This document shows positions 1 through 9,959 of a DNA stretch of 64,000 nt, in pieces; within the stretch, counting starts at the first letter, position 1, and every line of letters starts with the position of its first letter. The stretch is from Enterococcus pingfangensis (GTDB taxonomy: Bacteria; Bacillota; Bacilli; Lactobacillales; Enterococcaceae), in NCBI RefSeq assembly GCF_005405205.1, contig NZ_BJDP01000005.1:62001-126000 (forward strand). Reading direction: 5' to 3'. The notes beneath the pieces are model-generated. The model had not been told where the DNA came from, ran no database searches, and saw only the letters and a list, made by a program, of their open reading frames with translations. The position numbers and the translations under genes are program-made.

Positions 1-417
1 GAATTCTTTTGTTTTAGGAGCGTCAAAGCTTAAAGCGTCAACAGCAACTAAATTATTTTCAGCAACTTTTTCTGATAAAACAGATTTGATTGCTAAGCGA
101 CGAACTTTTTTAGGAAGTTTGTAGCTGTATGAACGTGGTGTAGGTCCGAAGACGATACCACCTCCACGCCATTGTGGTGAACGGATAGAACCTTGACGAG
201 CACGTCCAGTTCCTTTTTGGCGCCATGGTTTGCGACCACCGCCACGAACTGCGCTACGATTTTTCACAGCGTGTGTTCCTTGTCTTAATGAAGCACGTTG
301 CATAACGATTGCGTCGTAAACAACATTTTCATTTGGTTCGATTCCGAAGATTTCTTCATTTAAAGTGATGTCACCATTTTGAGTTCCATCTTGTTTGAAT
401 AATGCTACAGTTGGCAT
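1..417 (-). CDS. rplD: 50S ribosomal protein L4, partial (C-terminus outside window)
   Basis: Large-subunit protein uL4, which binds 23S rRNA and lines the exit tunnel. Only the first 139 codons are present; the gene runs off the left edge. The protein begins [11 protein letters not shown] and carries the Arg/Gly-rich internal loop (about residues 60-90) that reaches into the tunnel. The ATG at 415-417 is preceded by GGAGGAACTAAGGA. It follows rplC by 28 bp as the third gene of the S10 operon. In E. coli L4 represses its own operon; nothing here shows whether that applies. Confidence 0.96.
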   Translation of the reverse strand, partial: MPTVALFKQDGTQNGDITLNEEIFGIEPNENVVYDAIVMQRASLRQGTHAVKNRSAVRGGGRKPWRQKGTGRARQGSIRSPQWRGGGIVFGPTPRSYSYKLPKKVRRLAIKSVLSEKVAENNLVAVDALSFDAPKTKEF

Positions 418-445
418 TCCTTAGTTCCTCCTTTCCTATAACTAA

Positions 446-1075
446 TTATTTAGCTTTCACAGCTGATTTGATAGTGATTAAAGATTTTTTAGCGCCAGGA
501 ACATTTCCTTTAACTAAGATAACGTTGCGGTCAGCGTCAACACGAACAACTTCAAGATTTTGAATTGTCACGCGGTTGCCACCCATACGGCCAGCTAAAC
601 GTTTGTTTTTAAATACACGGTTCGGTGCAACAGGACCCATAGATCCAGGACGACGGTGGTAACGAGATCCGTGAGCCATTGGGCCGCGGCTTTGTCCATA
701 ACGTTTGATAACGCCTTGGAATCCTTTACCTTTAGTCGTTCCGGTAACATCAATGATGTCTCCAGCTTGGAAAGTATCAACTTTCACTTCTTTACCTACT
801 TCATAGTCTCCTAGCTCAACATCTTTGAATTCTCGAATGAAGCGCTTAGGAGCCGTGTTTGCTTTTGCAACATGACCTTTCGCAGGTTTGTTAGACAAAA
901 CTTCACGCATATCTTGGTAACCTAATTGAACAGCTTCGTAGCCATCGTTCTCCATTGTTTTCACTTGTAAAACAACGTTTGGAGTAGCTTCGATAACAGT
1001 AACTGGAATAAGTTCGCCAGATTCTGTGAAGATTTGAGTCATTCCCACTTTTTTCCCTAAGATTCCTTTGGTCAT
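446..1075 (-). CDS. rplC: 50S ribosomal protein L3
   Basis: Large-subunit protein uL3 (209 aa, full length), an early assembly protein near the peptidyl transferase centre. The sequence has the typical opening [16 protein letters not shown], the [13 protein letters not shown] segment (about residues 115-127) and the central extension that reaches the catalytic core. The ribosome binding site AGGTGTAATC precedes the ATG. It sits 21 bp after rpsJ and 28 bp before rplD, the canonical S10-L3-L4 order, so it is co-transcribed from the promoter upstream of rpsJ. Confidence 0.98.
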   Translation of the reverse strand: MTKGILGKKVGMTQIFTESGELIPVTVIEATPNVVLQVKTMENDGYEAVQLGYQDMREVLSNKPAKGHVAKANTAPKRFIREFKDVELGDYEVGKEVKVDTFQAGDIIDVTGTTKGKGFQGVIKRYGQSRGPMAHGSRYHRRPGSMGPVAPNRVFKNKRLAGRMGGNRVTIQNLEVVRVDADRNVILVKGNVPGAKKSLITIKSAVKAK

Positions 1076-1096
1076 GATTACACCTCCATTTTCTTA

Positions 1097-1405
1097 TTAT
1101 AGTTTGATTTCAATGTTCACACCTGATGGTAAGTCAAGCTTCATTAAAGCATCAACTGTCTTCGGTGTTGGGTTCACAATGTCAATCAGACGTTTGTGAG
1201 TACGCATTTCGAATTGTTCACGCGAATCTTTGTATTTATGAGTCGCACGGATTACAGTGTAAAGACTGCGTTCTGTTGGTAATGGAATTGGACCAGATAC
1301 GCTAGCTCCAGTTCTTTTTGCAGTTTCCACAATTTTATCCGCTGATTGATCTAAAATACCATGTTCATACGCTTTTAAACGGATACGAATTTTTTGTTTT
1401 GCCAT
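1097..1405 (-). CDS. rpsJ: 30S ribosomal protein S10
   Basis: Small-subunit protein uS10 (102 aa), also the NusE component of antitermination complexes. I chose the start at [15 protein letters not shown] because GAAGGAGGGAATAAG lies directly upstream and the length then matches the family. A further in-frame ATG 36 bases upstream would add 12 residues but has no spaced ribosome binding site. It is the first gene of the S10 operon, with a strong promoter about 170 bp upstream. Confidence 0.97.
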   Translation of the reverse strand: MAKQKIRIRLKAYEHGILDQSADKIVETAKRTGASVSGPIPLPTERSLYTVIRATHKYKDSREQFEMRTHKRLIDIVNPTPKTVDALMKLDLPSGVNIEIKL

Positions 1406-1575
1406 CTTATTCCCTCCTTCGCCTATTTTAAAAGTAGACATAGCTCCACGAAAATCTCCGTCACGCTCGTTCGTGGCAAAGCGTCCGGGCGTGTCGCAAC
1501 CTCTCGTTTCAAAGCCAGTGGATTCTTTTTCGAACCCCCAGTGTCATTCACACTTCTGCAAACAGCACCTTTATG
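1406..1575 (-). promoter_or_regulatory. S10 operon 5' leader (about 160-170 nt)
   Basis: The stretch between the rpsJ promoter and rpsJ is long for a simple leader and contains possible hairpins, for example AGTGT/ACACT near the 5' end and CCACGAA/TTCGTGG near the 3' end. I see no intrinsic terminator inside it. An autoregulatory leader, as known for S10 operons in other bacteria, is possible but unproven. The first transcribed bases read AAAGGTGCT, as in the rpsL leader. Confidence 0.4.
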
Positions 1576-1604
1576 ATTATATTACATGAGGTTAACGATT
1601 GCAA
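1576..1604 (-). promoter_or_regulatory. sigma-A promoter of the S10 operon
   Basis: On the minus strand the -35 is TTGCAA (1599-1604), the spacer is 17 bp and the -10 is a perfect TATAAT (1576-1581). It lies upstream of rpsJ and downstream of the tuf terminator, so the S10 operon starts its own transcript here. Confidence 0.85.
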
Positions 1605-1883
1605 GGATTTTCTCAGCCTTTTTAGATTTTCTAGTGTATTTTCAGAAAATATTCGAAATACACAACTGATAACTTTTTCCTTCTATAGTAATAGTATTTA
1701 TTTTGTTTAACAAAACCGATCTTCACCTTCTAAAAAAAATTAGTGCGTCAACAACCGTTTTATTTTATTTTTTCGCCACGCAAAACCGTTGCGATCGATT
1801 TCGTTAAAAATCTTTCTAATAGATCTATTCTTAATTTAAAGCCCCATCGTTTCCCGCTTATCGATTTTATCAATTAAAATGAC
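1605..1883. other. intergenic spacer between the tuf terminator and the S10 promoter
   Basis: A/T-rich spacer of about 280 bp. Apart from the flanking terminator and promoter I see no ORF, RNA gene or repeat in it. Confidence 0.5.
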
Positions 1884-1916
1884 AAAAAAAGAGCCACCAA
1901 AAATTGGCGGCTCTTT
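1884..1916 (-). terminator. rho-independent terminator of tuf
   Basis: On the minus strand an AAAGAGCC/GGCTCTTT-based hairpin, extended by the CCAA/TTGG arm, is followed by a T run (complement of the A run at 1884-1890). It ends the str operon 34 bp after the tuf stop codon. Confidence 0.88.
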
Positions 1917-1949
1917 ACGTCCGAGCATAAGTTTAAAAGGTAAAGCTGA

Positions 1950-3137
1950 TTAAGCTTTGATTGCAGTTACAACGCCTGAACCAACAGTACGTCCGCCTTC
2001 ACGAATTGAGAAACGAGTTCCGTCTTCGATAGCGATTGGGTGGATTAATTCAACTTCCATAGTTACGTTATCACCAGGCATTACCATTTCAGTACCTTCT
2101 GGTAGATCAACTACACCAGTTACGTCAGTTGTACGGAAGTAGAACTGAGGACGGTAGTTAGTGAAGAATGGAGTGTGACGTCCGCCTTCTTCTTTTGTTA
2201 AAACGTAAACTTCTGCAGAGAATTTTGTATGTGGAGTGATTGAAGCTGGTTTAGCTAAAACTTGTCCACGTTGGATATCTTCACGTGCAACACCACGTAA
2301 TAATGCACCGATGTTATCGCCGGCTTCAGCGTAGTCTAACAATTTACGGAACATTTCAACACCTGTAACAGTTGTTTTAGGTGTTTCTTCAGCGATACCT
2401 ACGATTTCAACTTCGTCACCAACGCGAACTTGTCCACGTTCAACACGACCAGTTGCAACAGTACCACGACCAGTGATTGAGAATACGTCTTCGACTGGCA
2501 TCATGAATGGTTTGTCAGTATCACGAACTGGTGTTGGGATGTATTCGTCAACAGCAGCCATTAATTCTAAGATTTTTTCTTCGTATGAAGCGTCGCCTTC
2601 TAAGGCTTTCAAAGCTGAACCTGCAACAACTGGAGTGTCGTCGCCTGGGAAATCGTATTCTGTTAATAGATCACGAACTTCCATTTCAACTAATTCTAGT
2701 AATTCTTCATCATCAACCATATCCATTTTGTTTAAGAATACAACGATGTAAGGAACACCAACGTTACGTGATAACAAGATGTGTTCACGTGTTTGAGGCA
2801 TAGGGCCATCAGCAGCAGATACTACTAAGATAGCTCCGTCCATTTGAGCAGCACCAGTGATCATGTTTTTAACGTAGTCCGCGTGACCTGGGCAGTCAAC
2901 GTGAGCATAGTGACGGTTTTCTGTTTCATACTCAACGTGTGAAGTGTTGATTGTGATTCCGCGTTCGCGTTCTTCTGGAGCGCCATCGATTGAAGCGTAA
3001 TCCATAGCAGTCGCGCCGCCTTGTTTAGCAAGTACAGTTGTAATTGCAGCTGTTAAAGTTGTTTTACCATGGTCAACGTGTCCGATAGTACCAATGTTAA
3101 CATGGGGTTTTGAACGGTCAAATTTTTCTTTAGCCAT
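1950..3137 (-). CDS. tuf: elongation factor Tu
   Basis: GTPase that delivers aminoacyl-tRNA to the ribosomal A site. The protein is 395 aa, the normal length. GTP-binding motifs are intact: GHVDHGKT (19-26), RGITI (59-63), DCPGH (81-85), NKMD (136-139) and SAL (174-176), followed by beta-barrel domains 2 and 3. The ribosome binding site is AGGAGGAACATTTTAA-ATG. It lies 162 bp after fusA and ends with its own terminator. It could be read through from fusA, start in the spacer, or both; a perfect small hairpin lies in that spacer. Confidence 0.98.
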   Translation of the reverse strand: MAKEKFDRSKPHVNIGTIGHVDHGKTTLTAAITTVLAKQGGATAMDYASIDGAPEERERGITINTSHVEYETENRHYAHVDCPGHADYVKNMITGAAQMDGAILVVSAADGPMPQTREHILLSRNVGVPYIVVFLNKMDMVDDEELLELVEMEVRDLLTEYDFPGDDTPVVAGSALKALEGDASYEEKILELMAAVDEYIPTPVRDTDKPFMMPVEDVFSITGRGTVATGRVERGQVRVGDEVEIVGIAEETPKTTVTGVEMFRKLLDYAEAGDNIGALLRGVAREDIQRGQVLAKPASITPHTKFSAEVYVLTKEEGGRHTPFFTNYRPQFYFRTTDVTGVVDLPEGTEMVMPGDNVTMEVELIHPIAIEDGTRFSIREGGRTVGSGVVTAIKA

Positions 3138-3183
3138 TTAAAATGTTCCTCCTAGTAAATGAGATTAGTTTTTTTTGATAGGT

Positions 3184-3204
3184 CGTACTGCAAAATACAG
3201 TACG
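3184..3204 (-). other. perfect hairpin in the tuf 5' region
   Basis: A 7-bp perfect stem CGTACTG/CAGTACG closes a 7-nt loop 47 bp before the tuf start codon. No U run follows, so it is not a classical terminator. Upstream (about 3225-3240) the minus strand reads CATGTAATATTAT, close to the -10 region of the S10 promoter but without a clear -35. The hairpin may be part of a tuf leader or a processing site. Confidence 0.35.
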
Positions 3205-3299
3205 AGCCCATATCATCAGTTAATAATATTACATGAAATACCTTGAAAAATATAGTTCTTTTGGTAGAAATCCAGCCAAATTCAATTGACTTTTAAGAA

Positions 3300-5384
3300 T
3301 TATTCAGCTTTTCCGCCGTTTTTCTTAATGATTTCTTCTTGAACTGATTTAGGTACATCTTCATAGTGGTCAAAGACCATCATGAATGTTCCGCGTCCTT
3401 GCGTAGAAGAACGAAGAGTTGTTGCATAGCCGAACATTTCAGCCAACGGTACGATCGCATTCACGATTTGTGAATTACCATGCGCTTCCATACCTTCAAC
3501 TCGACCACGACGTGCAGTTACGTGACCCATTACATCACCTAAGTAATCTTCTGGAACAGTAATCGTAACTTTCATCATTGGTTCAAGAATTGCTGGGCTA
3601 GCTTTTTTAGCAGCAGCACGTAGCGCCATAGAAGCAGCTACACGGAAGGCTGTTTCATTTGAATCGACATCATGGTATGAACCATCATAAAGCTTAGCTT
3701 TGATGTCAACTAATGGATAACCAGCTAATACACCGTTTGCCATTGCATCTTCTAATCCTTTTTCAACTGCTGGGATGTATTCACGAGGAACCACACCACC
3801 GACAATTGCGTTTTCGAATTCGAAGCCGGCACCTTCTTCGTTTGGTGTAAATTCGACCCATACGTGACCGTATTGACCTTTACCACCAGACTGACGTACA
3901 AACTTACCTTCTGCTTTTGTCGCAGAACGGAATGTTTCACGGTAAGATACTTGAGGCGCACCAACGTTTGCCTCTACTTTGAATTCACGACGCATACGGT
4001 CAACTAAAACGTCCAAGTGAAGTTCACCCATACCAGCGATAACAGTTTCGCCAGTTTCAACGTTTGTTTCAACGCGGAATGAAGGATCTTCTTCAGCAAG
4101 TTTTTGTAAAGCAACACCCATTTTATCTTGGTCAGCTTTTGATTTAGGTTCAACCGCAACTTCGATAACTGGATCAGGGAATTCGATAGATTCTAAGATA
4201 ACTGGTGATTTTTCATCACAAAGTGTATCTCCAGTAGTTGTATCTTTCAAACCAACAGCAGCAGCGATATCGCCTGAGTAAACCGTTTCGATTTCTTTAC
4301 GAGTATTCGCGTGCATTTGTAGGATACGTCCGATACGTTCGCGTTTGCCTTTTGATGCGTTCAAGACGTATGAACCAGAATTTAGTACACCTGAGTAAAC
4401 ACGGAAGAATGTTAGACGGCCTACGAATGGGTCAGTCATAACTTTAAACGCTAGTGATGAGAATGGAGCTGAATCATCAGCTGGACGTTCAGTTTCTTCG
4501 TCAGTTTTAGGGTTGAATCCTTGGATTGCTTTTACGTCAGTTGGGGCTGGAAGATAGTCGATGACTGCATCCAACATCAATTGAACACCTTTGTTTTTGA
4601 AGGCTGATCCACATAGAACTGGGAAGAAGTCTACAGCTAAAGTAGCATTACGGATACCTGCTTTTAATTCTTCTTCAGTGATTTCTTCACCTTCCAAGAA
4701 TTTCATCATTAGGTCTTCATCAGTATCAGAAACAGCTTCTACTAATTTTTCGCGCCATTCTTCAGCTTGTTCTTTATATTCTTCAGGAATTTCAGTCTCT
4801 TGGATTTCAGTTCCTAAGTCATTTGTGTAGATTTCAGCTTTCATTTTAACTAGGTCGATGATACCAGTGAAGTCATCTTCTGCACCAATTGGTAATTGGA
4901 TTGGATGAGCATTCGCTTGTAAACGATCATGTAAAGTGCCTACTGAATAAAGGAAGTCAGCACCGATTTTATCCATTTTATTACAGAATACAATACGTGG
5001 AACAGAGTATTCTGTTGCTTGACGCCAAACAGTTTCTGTTTGTGGTTCTACACCTGATTGTGAGTCCAATACAGTTACTGCGCCATCAAGAACACGTAAT
5101 GAACGTTGTACTTCGATTGTGAAGTCCACGTGTCCTGGAGTATCGATGATGTTTACGCGGTGACCTTTCCATTGCGCTGTTGTAGCGGCAGAAGTGATCG
5201 TGATTCCGCGTTCTTGTTCTTGTTCCATCCAGTCCATTTGAGAAGCGCCTTCGTGGGTTTCACCAATTTTATGGATTTTACCAGTGTAGTACAAGATACG
5301 CTCAGTTGCTGTAGTTTTACCTGCATCAACGTGGGCCATAATCCCGATATTACGAGTATTGTCTAGAGAAAATTCTCTTGCCAT
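3300..5384 (-). CDS. fusA: elongation factor G
   Basis: Translocation GTPase, 694 aa, full length with all five domains. The G domain shows AHVDAGKT (17-24), DTPGH (81-85) and NKMD (135-138). The ribosome binding site AGGAG is 11 bases from the ATG. The gene follows rpsG by about 80 bp and belongs to the str operon (rpsL-rpsG-fusA-tuf). I see no feature pointing to a fusidic-acid-resistance allele, but I did not score individual resistance positions. Confidence 0.98.
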   Translation of the reverse strand: MAREFSLDNTRNIGIMAHVDAGKTTATERILYYTGKIHKIGETHEGASQMDWMEQEQERGITITSAATTAQWKGHRVNIIDTPGHVDFTIEVQRSLRVLDGAVTVLDSQSGVEPQTETVWRQATEYSVPRIVFCNKMDKIGADFLYSVGTLHDRLQANAHPIQLPIGAEDDFTGIIDLVKMKAEIYTNDLGTEIQETEIPEEYKEQAEEWREKLVEAVSDTDEDLMMKFLEGEEITEEELKAGIRNATLAVDFFPVLCGSAFKNKGVQLMLDAVIDYLPAPTDVKAIQGFNPKTDEETERPADDSAPFSSLAFKVMTDPFVGRLTFFRVYSGVLNSGSYVLNASKGKRERIGRILQMHANTRKEIETVYSGDIAAAVGLKDTTTGDTLCDEKSPVILESIEFPDPVIEVAVEPKSKADQDKMGVALQKLAEEDPSFRVETNVETGETVIAGMGELHLDVLVDRMRREFKVEANVGAPQVSYRETFRSATKAEGKFVRQSGGKGQYGHVWVEFTPNEEGAGFEFENAIVGGVVPREYIPAVEKGLEDAMANGVLAGYPLVDIKAKLYDGSYHDVDSNETAFRVAASMALRAAAKKASPAILEPMMKVTITVPEDYLGDVMGHVTARRGRVEGMEAHGNSQIVNAIVPLAEMFGYATTLRSSTQGRGTFMMVFDHYEDVPKSVQEEIIKKNGGKAE

Positions 5385-5464
5385 TTCTTTGTTTGCTCCT
5401 CTCTTAAATTAAATTCAGCATTGTCTAATCATTTTTCTGCTGGTCAAAACCAACAGAAAAAATC

Positions 5465-5935
5465 TTACCAACGATAATGAGCAAATGCACGGTTGGCTTC
5501 CGCCATTTTGTGTGTATCTTCGCGTTTTTTCACAGAAGCACCAGTGTTGTTAGCTGCATCCATAAGTTCTTTCGCTAAGCGTTCTTCCATTGTGTGTTCG
5601 CCGCGCAAACGTGCGAAGTTTACAACCCAACGCAATCCTAAAGTAGTCCGACGTTCTGGACGTACTTCAACGGGAACTTGATAGTTAGAACCCCCAACAC
5701 GGCGAGCTTTAACTTCTAATACAGGCATGATGTTTTCCATTGCTTGTTCGAAAACTTCCAACGGATCATTTCCTGTTGATTCTTTGATTGTGCTAAAAGC
5801 GTTGTATACGATATTTGAAGCAGTACCACGTTTGCCGTCAACCATTACACGGTTGATTAAACGAGTTACTAACTTAGAGTTATACATAGGATCTGGCAAA
5901 ACATCACGTTTTGCAATAATTCCTTTACGAGTCAT
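5465..5935 (-). CDS. rpsG: 30S ribosomal protein S7
   Basis: Small-subunit protein uS7 (156 aa) that nucleates assembly of the 30S head and contacts the E site. The sequence starts [18 protein letters not shown] and ends RAFAHYRW, typical of the Firmicutes form. The ribosome binding site AAGGAGGAGTTACGT precedes the ATG. It lies 44 bp after rpsL in the str operon. In E. coli S7 is the translational repressor of this operon; whether that holds here is not visible. Confidence 0.98.
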   Translation of the reverse strand: MTRKGIIAKRDVLPDPMYNSKLVTRLINRVMVDGKRGTASNIVYNAFSTIKESTGNDPLEVFEQAMENIMPVLEVKARRVGGSNYQVPVEVRPERRTTLGLRWVVNFARLRGEHTMEERLAKELMDAANNTGASVKKREDTHKMAEANRAFAHYRW

Positions 5936-5979
5936 ACGTAACTCCTCCTTCCGAAAATATATCTTATCTATTCGTTTGA

Positions 5980-6393
5980 TTAAGCTTTAGGTTTTTTAGT
6001 ACCGTATTTAGAACGGCTTTGTTTACGATCGTTAACGCCGGCAGTATCTAGCGCACCACGAACGATATGATAACGTACTCCTGGTAAATCTTTTACACGT
6101 CCACCACGTAATAGAACAACACTATGTTCTTGTAGGTTATGGCCGATACCTGGAATATAAGCTGTTACTTCGATTAAGTTAGACAAACGAACACGCGCAT
6201 ATTTACGTAAAGCGGAGTTCGGTTTTTTAGGCGTCATAGTACCAACACGTGTAGCTACCCCACGTTTTTGAGGTGAGTTCACGTTTGTTTGAGTCTTCTT
6301 AAAGCTGTTATATCCTTTGTTCAATGCTGGTGAATTTGATTTTTCCACCTTTGATTTACGAGGTTTACGTACTAATTGGTTAATTGTAGGCAT
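5980..6393 (-). CDS. rpsL: 30S ribosomal protein S12
   Basis: Decoding-centre protein uS12, 137 aa. The two lysines whose substitution gives streptomycin resistance are both lysine here (K56 in TPKKPNS and K101 in GGRVKDLPG), so the S12 protein is of the streptomycin-sensitive type. The ribosome binding site AGGAGGAAACAAGG precedes the ATG. It is the first gene of the str operon, about 160 bp downstream of a consensus promoter. Confidence 0.98.
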   Translation of the reverse strand: MPTINQLVRKPRKSKVEKSNSPALNKGYNSFKKTQTNVNSPQKRGVATRVGTMTPKKPNSALRKYARVRLSNLIEVTAYIPGIGHNLQEHSVVLLRGGRVKDLPGVRYHIVRGALDTAGVNDRKQSRSKYGTKKPKA

Positions 6394-6553
6394 TCCTTGT
6401 TTCCTCCTTCCTCGATTCGCATTCTAGTACCACACATCCTGGTGGTTCTTTTTTAGCGATAAAAAATAATGCATCCCTGCATTCTCTATCAAGTGTACTT
6501 CGACACAGTCAGCACGTCTCATGTGAGAGACCTGTTCACAAAGCACCTTTGAT
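6394..6553 (-). promoter_or_regulatory. str operon 5' leader
   Basis: About 155 nt of untranslated leader before rpsL. It contains a small hairpin (ACCAC/GTGGT, about 6430-6446) and starts with AAAGGTGCT like the S10 leader. I see no riboswitch signature or internal terminator. Autogenous control by a ribosomal protein is possible but not demonstrable here. Confidence 0.35.
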
Positions 6554-6582
6554 AGCATACCACGATTAGTTTTAACTGTCAA
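6554..6582 (-). promoter_or_regulatory. sigma-A promoter of the str operon
   Basis: On the minus strand a perfect -35 TTGACA (6577-6582), a 17-bp spacer and -10 TATGCT (6554-6559). The downstream leader leads into rpsL. Confidence 0.88.
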
Positions 6583-6801
6583 CAAACTATCCAAGAGTTT
6601 TTCCCTGTCATTCTAAGCCGATCTTTTTATTGATAATCGCTTGATAAGAAAATTCTTATTCTAAAGTAAAAATTGGTTCTTTATTGTAACACCGCTGAAT
6701 AAAACGCTTTTTTGTTTTTGGTCTTTTCTACTTAAAAACCTATCTTTTTTCTTTTTTTGCGATTACAATAGAAACAACTTAATAAAAGGTGGGATATTTC
6801 A
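6583..6801. other. divergent spacer between the str promoter and rpiA
   Basis: A/T-rich spacer between two divergent units. Upstream of rpiA a possible -10 TACAAT lies at 6764-6769 with no convincing -35. Otherwise nothing recognisable. Confidence 0.4.
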
Positions 6802-7479
6802 ATGAATTTGAAAGAGTTAGTTGGGATCGAGGCGGCTAAATTTGTTAAAGATGGGATGACTGTGGGCTTAGGAACTGGTTCAACAGCTTATTATTTAGTC
6901 AAAGAGCTAGGTCGCCGTGTAAATGAAGAAGGCTTAAAGATCACGGGCGTCGTGACCTCTTCAAAAACTGAAGAACAAGCAAAAGAATTAGGCATTCCGT
7001 TAAAAGCGATCGATGAAGTAGAATCAGTTGACCTTACAATCGATGGTGCTGATGAGATCAGTGCAGATTTTCAAGGGATCAAAGGCGGCGGCGCAGCTTT
7101 GCTTTTTGAAAAAGTAGTCGCAACATATTCAAAAGATTGCATTTGGATCGTCGATGAAAGCAAAATGGTCGACAAATTAGGAAAATTCCCGTTACCGGTT
7201 GAAGTCGTTCCTTTTGGCAGCCACAACATTTTTCGTTTATTCGAAGCAAAAGGCTACAATCCAGCTTGGCGTAAAAATGAAGCCAACGAACTTTTAACAA
7301 CTGACGGCGGTCATTACATCATCGATCTGCACTTAGACGTCATTGAAGATCCGCGAGCTTTAGCAAAAGAGTTGGATACTTATGTCGGTGTAGTCGAGCA
7401 TGGCTTATTTATCGATATGATTTCGCGTGTGATCGTCGGTACACCAGAAGGACCAAAAACTTTAGAAGTTCCAAACTAA
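6802..7479 (+). CDS. rpiA: ribose-5-phosphate isomerase A
   Basis: Interconverts ribose 5-phosphate and ribulose 5-phosphate in the non-oxidative pentose phosphate pathway. The protein is 225 aa, full length. It carries the phosphate loop GLGTGST (22-28), DGADE (81-85), KGGGAA (94-99) and the catalytic glutamate E103 in LFEKVVA. The ribosome binding site AAGGTGGG precedes the ATG. It stands alone, divergent from the str operon and 130 bp before gpmA, which appears to have its own promoter. Confidence 0.96.
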   Translation: MNLKELVGIEAAKFVKDGMTVGLGTGSTAYYLVKELGRRVNEEGLKITGVVTSSKTEEQAKELGIPLKAIDEVESVDLTIDGADEISADFQGIKGGGAALLFEKVVATYSKDCIWIVDESKMVDKLGKFPLPVEVVPFGSHNIFRLFEAKGYNPAWRKNEANELLTTDGGHYIIDLHLDVIEDPRALAKELDTYVGVVEHGLFIDMISRVIVGTPEGPKTLEVPN

Positions 7480-7534
7480 TTTTACAAAAGTCTCCTTAAA
7501 GCTCCTGATTTTGACAAAAATGAACTCAATTTAA

Positions 7535-7563
7535 TGGAAATCATGACAGAAACATTGTACAAT
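7535..7563 (+). promoter_or_regulatory. probable gpmA promoter
   Basis: -35 TGGAAA (7535-7540), 17-bp spacer, -10 TACAAT (7558-7563), 46 bp before the gpmA ATG. The -10 is good and the -35 only partly matches consensus. Confidence 0.5.
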
Positions 7564-7609
7564 GAATCAGGAATTGAAAATTTCAGAAATTTCAAAAGGA
7601 GAGAATGAT

Positions 7610-8296
7610 ATGCCAAAATTAGTTTTTTCTCGTCATGGCTTGAGCGAATGGAACAAATTAAACCAATTCACAGGCTGGGCAGACGTTGATTTGGCTCCAG
7701 AAGGTGTCGAAGAAGCAAAAGAAGGCGGCCGTAAAATTAAAGAAGCAGGAATTGAATTTGATGTAGCTTATACATCTGTTTTAACTCGTGCAATCAAAAC
7801 TTGTGACTTGATCTTAGAATATTCAGATCAACTTTGGGTACCAACTCTAAAATCTTGGCGCTTAAACGAACGTCATTACGGTAAATTACAAGGATTGAAC
7901 AAAAAAGAAACCGCTGAAAAATACGGGGACGAACAAGTTCATATCTGGCGTCGTTCTTACGATGTATTACCTCCATTGATGGAAGCGACGGACGAAGGTT
8001 CTGCTGCACAAGAACGTCGTTACGCGGCATTAGATCCTCGCGATATTCCTGGTGGAGAAAACTTGAAAGTTACTTTGGAACGTGCATTGCCTTTCTGGCA
8101 AGATGAAATCGCTCCTGCATTGAAAGACGGAAAAACTGTCTTAGTTGCAGCTCATGGTAACTCATTACGTGCATTAGCTAAACACATTGAAGGTATTTCT
8201 GACGAAGACATCATGGATTTAGAAATCCCAACAGGCCAACCGCTTGTTTATGATTTGAATGATGACTTAACTGTTGCCAAAAAATACTACTTATAG
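7610..8296 (+). CDS. gpmA: 2,3-bisphosphoglycerate-dependent phosphoglycerate mutase
   Basis: Glycolytic enzyme interconverting 3- and 2-phosphoglycerate. I set the start at [10 protein letters not shown] (228 aa), preceded by AAAGGAGAG; a longer in-frame reading adds 16 residues with no support in the family. The phosphohistidine motif is RHG at 8-10, and the second catalytic histidine lies in [10 protein letters not shown] near residue 180. It is a single-gene unit bounded by a promoter at 7535-7563 and a terminator at 8305-8332. Confidence 0.97.
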   Translation: MPKLVFSRHGLSEWNKLNQFTGWADVDLAPEGVEEAKEGGRKIKEAGIEFDVAYTSVLTRAIKTCDLILEYSDQLWVPTLKSWRLNERHYGKLQGLNKKETAEKYGDEQVHIWRRSYDVLPPLMEATDEGSAAQERRYAALDPRDIPGGENLKVTLERALPFWQDEIAPALKDGKTVLVAAHGNSLRALAKHIEGISDEDIMDLEIPTGQPLVYDLNDDLTVAKKYYL

Positions 8297-8304
8297 AAAT
8301 TTTT

Positions 8305-8332
8305 CCCGGCTCGAACTTGAGTCGGGATTTTT
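8305..8332 (+). terminator. gpmA terminator
   Basis: The hairpin CCCGGCTC/GAGTCGGG (one G.U pair) is followed by ATTTTTAT, immediately downstream of gpmA. Confidence 0.82.
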
Positions 8333-8401
8333 ATTTGCTAGTAACTAGACTAATCCTTTCATAATATTTTTTTTGTGCTAAAATAAATAAGTAAATTATT
8401 T

Positions 8402-8485
8402 GCGGTCGTGGCGGAATTGGCAGACGCGCTAGCTTCAGGCGCTAGTGATAGCAATATCGTGGAAGTTCGAGTCTTCTCGGCCGCA
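8402..8485 (+). tRNA. tRNA-Leu (anticodon CAG)
   Basis: The acceptor stem GCGGTCG/CGGCCGC pairs over 7 bp with discriminator A at 8485. The anticodon stem CTAGC/GCTAG encloses the loop TTCAGGC, giving anticodon CAG. The long variable arm (TGATAGCAATATCGT) is typical of leucine tRNA, and the T arm contains GTTCGAGTC. CCA is not encoded. It is an isolated tRNA gene with its own terminator. Confidence 0.95.
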
Positions 8486-8497
8486 TAAATTTCGCGA

Positions 8498-8532
8498 AAA
8501 GGGTCTGTGACGCGCTGTCATAGACCCTTTTT
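8498..8532 (+). terminator. terminator of tRNA-Leu
   Basis: A long stem AAAGGGTCTGTGAC/GTCATAGACCCTTT (one G.U) with loop GCGCT is followed by TT; the A/T flanks would also let it act for udk on the other strand. Confidence 0.85.
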
Positions 8533-8564
8533 GCATTTAAAATTATTTTTTTGAGACATTTGAT

Positions 8565-9191
8565 TTAATCATGATTCAAAAAACTTGCAACCTTAGTAGC
8601 AATCAAATCAATCGCTACATGATTTTCGCCGCCTTCTGGCACGATGATATCGGCATAGCGCTTCGTTGGCTCAATAAATTGGTGATACATTGGTTTTACT
8701 ACAGTCAAATATTGGCCGATGACTGATTCCAACGTCCGGCCCCGTTCGTTCATATCGCGTTTGATGCGGCGAATGATCCGGATGTCGTCATCGGTGTCTA
8801 CGTAGATTTTGATGTCCATCATATCTCGCAAACGTTCATCTTCTAAAATCAAGATTCCCTCTAATATGATGACTTCTTTTGGCTCTTGAACATACACTTT
8901 TTCACTACGCGTGTGGGCAACATAATCGTAGATCGGAACTTCGACCGTTTGGTATTGTGTCAATTCTTTTAAATGTTCGATCAAGAGATCCGTATCAAAA
9001 GCAAAAGGATGGTCGTAATTTGTTTCTAATCGTTCTTCAAAACTGATACCGCTTTGGTCCTTATAATAAGAATCGTGCTCCAACATCATGATGGAATGAT
9101 TGGGAAACCGATTGTAAATCGCGCGGCTGACGCTGGTTTTTCCGCTTCCTGAACCGCCCGTTACACCAATAATGATCGGCTTGTTTTTCAT
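8565..9191 (-). CDS. udk: uridine kinase
   Basis: Phosphorylates uridine and cytidine to the monophosphates in pyrimidine salvage. The start [13 protein letters not shown] (208 aa) is chosen because AAAGAGG lies 9 bases upstream and the length matches the family; an ATG 27 bases upstream would place that ribosome binding site inside the gene. The P-loop GGSGSGKTS is at 12-20. The body continues with the nucleoside-binding region HDSYYKDQ and DHPFAFD. It lies 70 bp after the HAD hydrolase gene on the same strand. Confidence 0.95.
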   Translation of the reverse strand: MKNKPIIIGVTGGSGSGKTSVSRAIYNRFPNHSIMMLEHDSYYKDQSGISFEERLETNYDHPFAFDTDLLIEHLKELTQYQTVEVPIYDYVAHTRSEKVYVQEPKEVIILEGILILEDERLRDMMDIKIYVDTDDDIRIIRRIKRDMNERGRTLESVIGQYLTVVKPMYHQFIEPTKRYADIIVPEGGENHVAIDLIATKVASFLNHD

Positions 9192-9261
9192 GTAAATAAA
9201 ACCTCTTTCGTTTTTCATTAGTCCTATTATAGCGAAACACCGTCAAATTACTATCAAAAAC

Positions 9262-9948
9262 TTAAAATTCTTCCAAAATCTGATAGAGGTCAGTCAATTT
9301 TTCGATCTGAAATGTCGGCTTGATCTCTTGCGCTTTCTTTGCTTGCGGATTCATCCAGATCGTATCAATCCCCGCCACTTGCCCGCCTTTGATATCTGAA
9401 GTCAAGGAATCTCCGACAATCACCGTTTTTTCTTTGTCAAAATGCGGAATCTCAGCAAAAACAATATCAAAAAACTCTTTCATCGGTTTATGAACACCCA
9501 GCTCTTCAGAAATAAAGAACTTTTTAAAATAAGGCGCCAAGCCTGATTGGGTCAAACGCTGGTGTTGCGTTGCAGAAACTCCGTTAGTCACTATATACAG
9601 ATCTTTTTGTCGGCTCAAATTTGTGACAACTTCTAAACTGTTAGCGATCAGCTGATGACCTTGGTTCAAATACTGACGGTAGCGCGCTTCGGTCTGCGGA
9701 CCGTCCACTGCTTGCTCGTATTGGGCAAAAAATAAACGGAAGCGATTATCTAGCAATTCTTGCCGCGACAGCAAGCCGGCTTCATGGTCGCGCCAAAAGC
9801 CTTGGTTCATTTCTTTATACATGTTTTTTACCGCTAATGAAGGTTCTACCCCCATGTCTTGGAACAGCCAGCTCAATGCCTGCTCTTCTGCCGCTTTGAA
9901 ATCTAACAGCGTATCGTCAATATAAAATAAAATCGTCTCGTAACTCAT
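9262..9948 (-). CDS. HAD hydrolase of the YjjG/YfnB type with nucleophile Asp replaced by Tyr
   Basis: Resembles pyrimidine-nucleotidase-like HAD phosphatases (YjjG/YfnB). The protein is 228 aa from the ATG, which has GAAGG 7 bases upstream; an upstream TTG would add 2 residues. Motif II T121, motif III K154 and motif IV D180 and D185 are present. Motif I should read D-x-D-x-T but here reads YIDDT (9-13): the nucleophilic aspartate is Tyr9, codon TAT where GAT is expected. It should therefore be inactive unless this is a sequencing error. It lies 11 bp after the pseudouridine synthase gene and is probably translationally coupled. Confidence 0.88.
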   Translation of the reverse strand: MSYETILFYIDDTLLDFKAAEEQALSWLFQDMGVEPSLAVKNMYKEMNQGFWRDHEAGLLSRQELLDNRFRLFFAQYEQAVDGPQTEARYRQYLNQGHQLIANSLEVVTNLSRQKDLYIVTNGVSATQHQRLTQSGLAPYFKKFFISEELGVHKPMKEFFDIVFAEIPHFDKEKTVIVGDSLTSDIKGGQVAGIDTIWMNPQAKKAQEIKPTFQIEKLTDLYQILEEF

Positions 9949-9959
9949 CTTCAAACCTT

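Noticed and set aside
1950-3137. tuf anomalies or a second tuf
   Set aside because: The single EF-Tu here is normal in all motifs and length.
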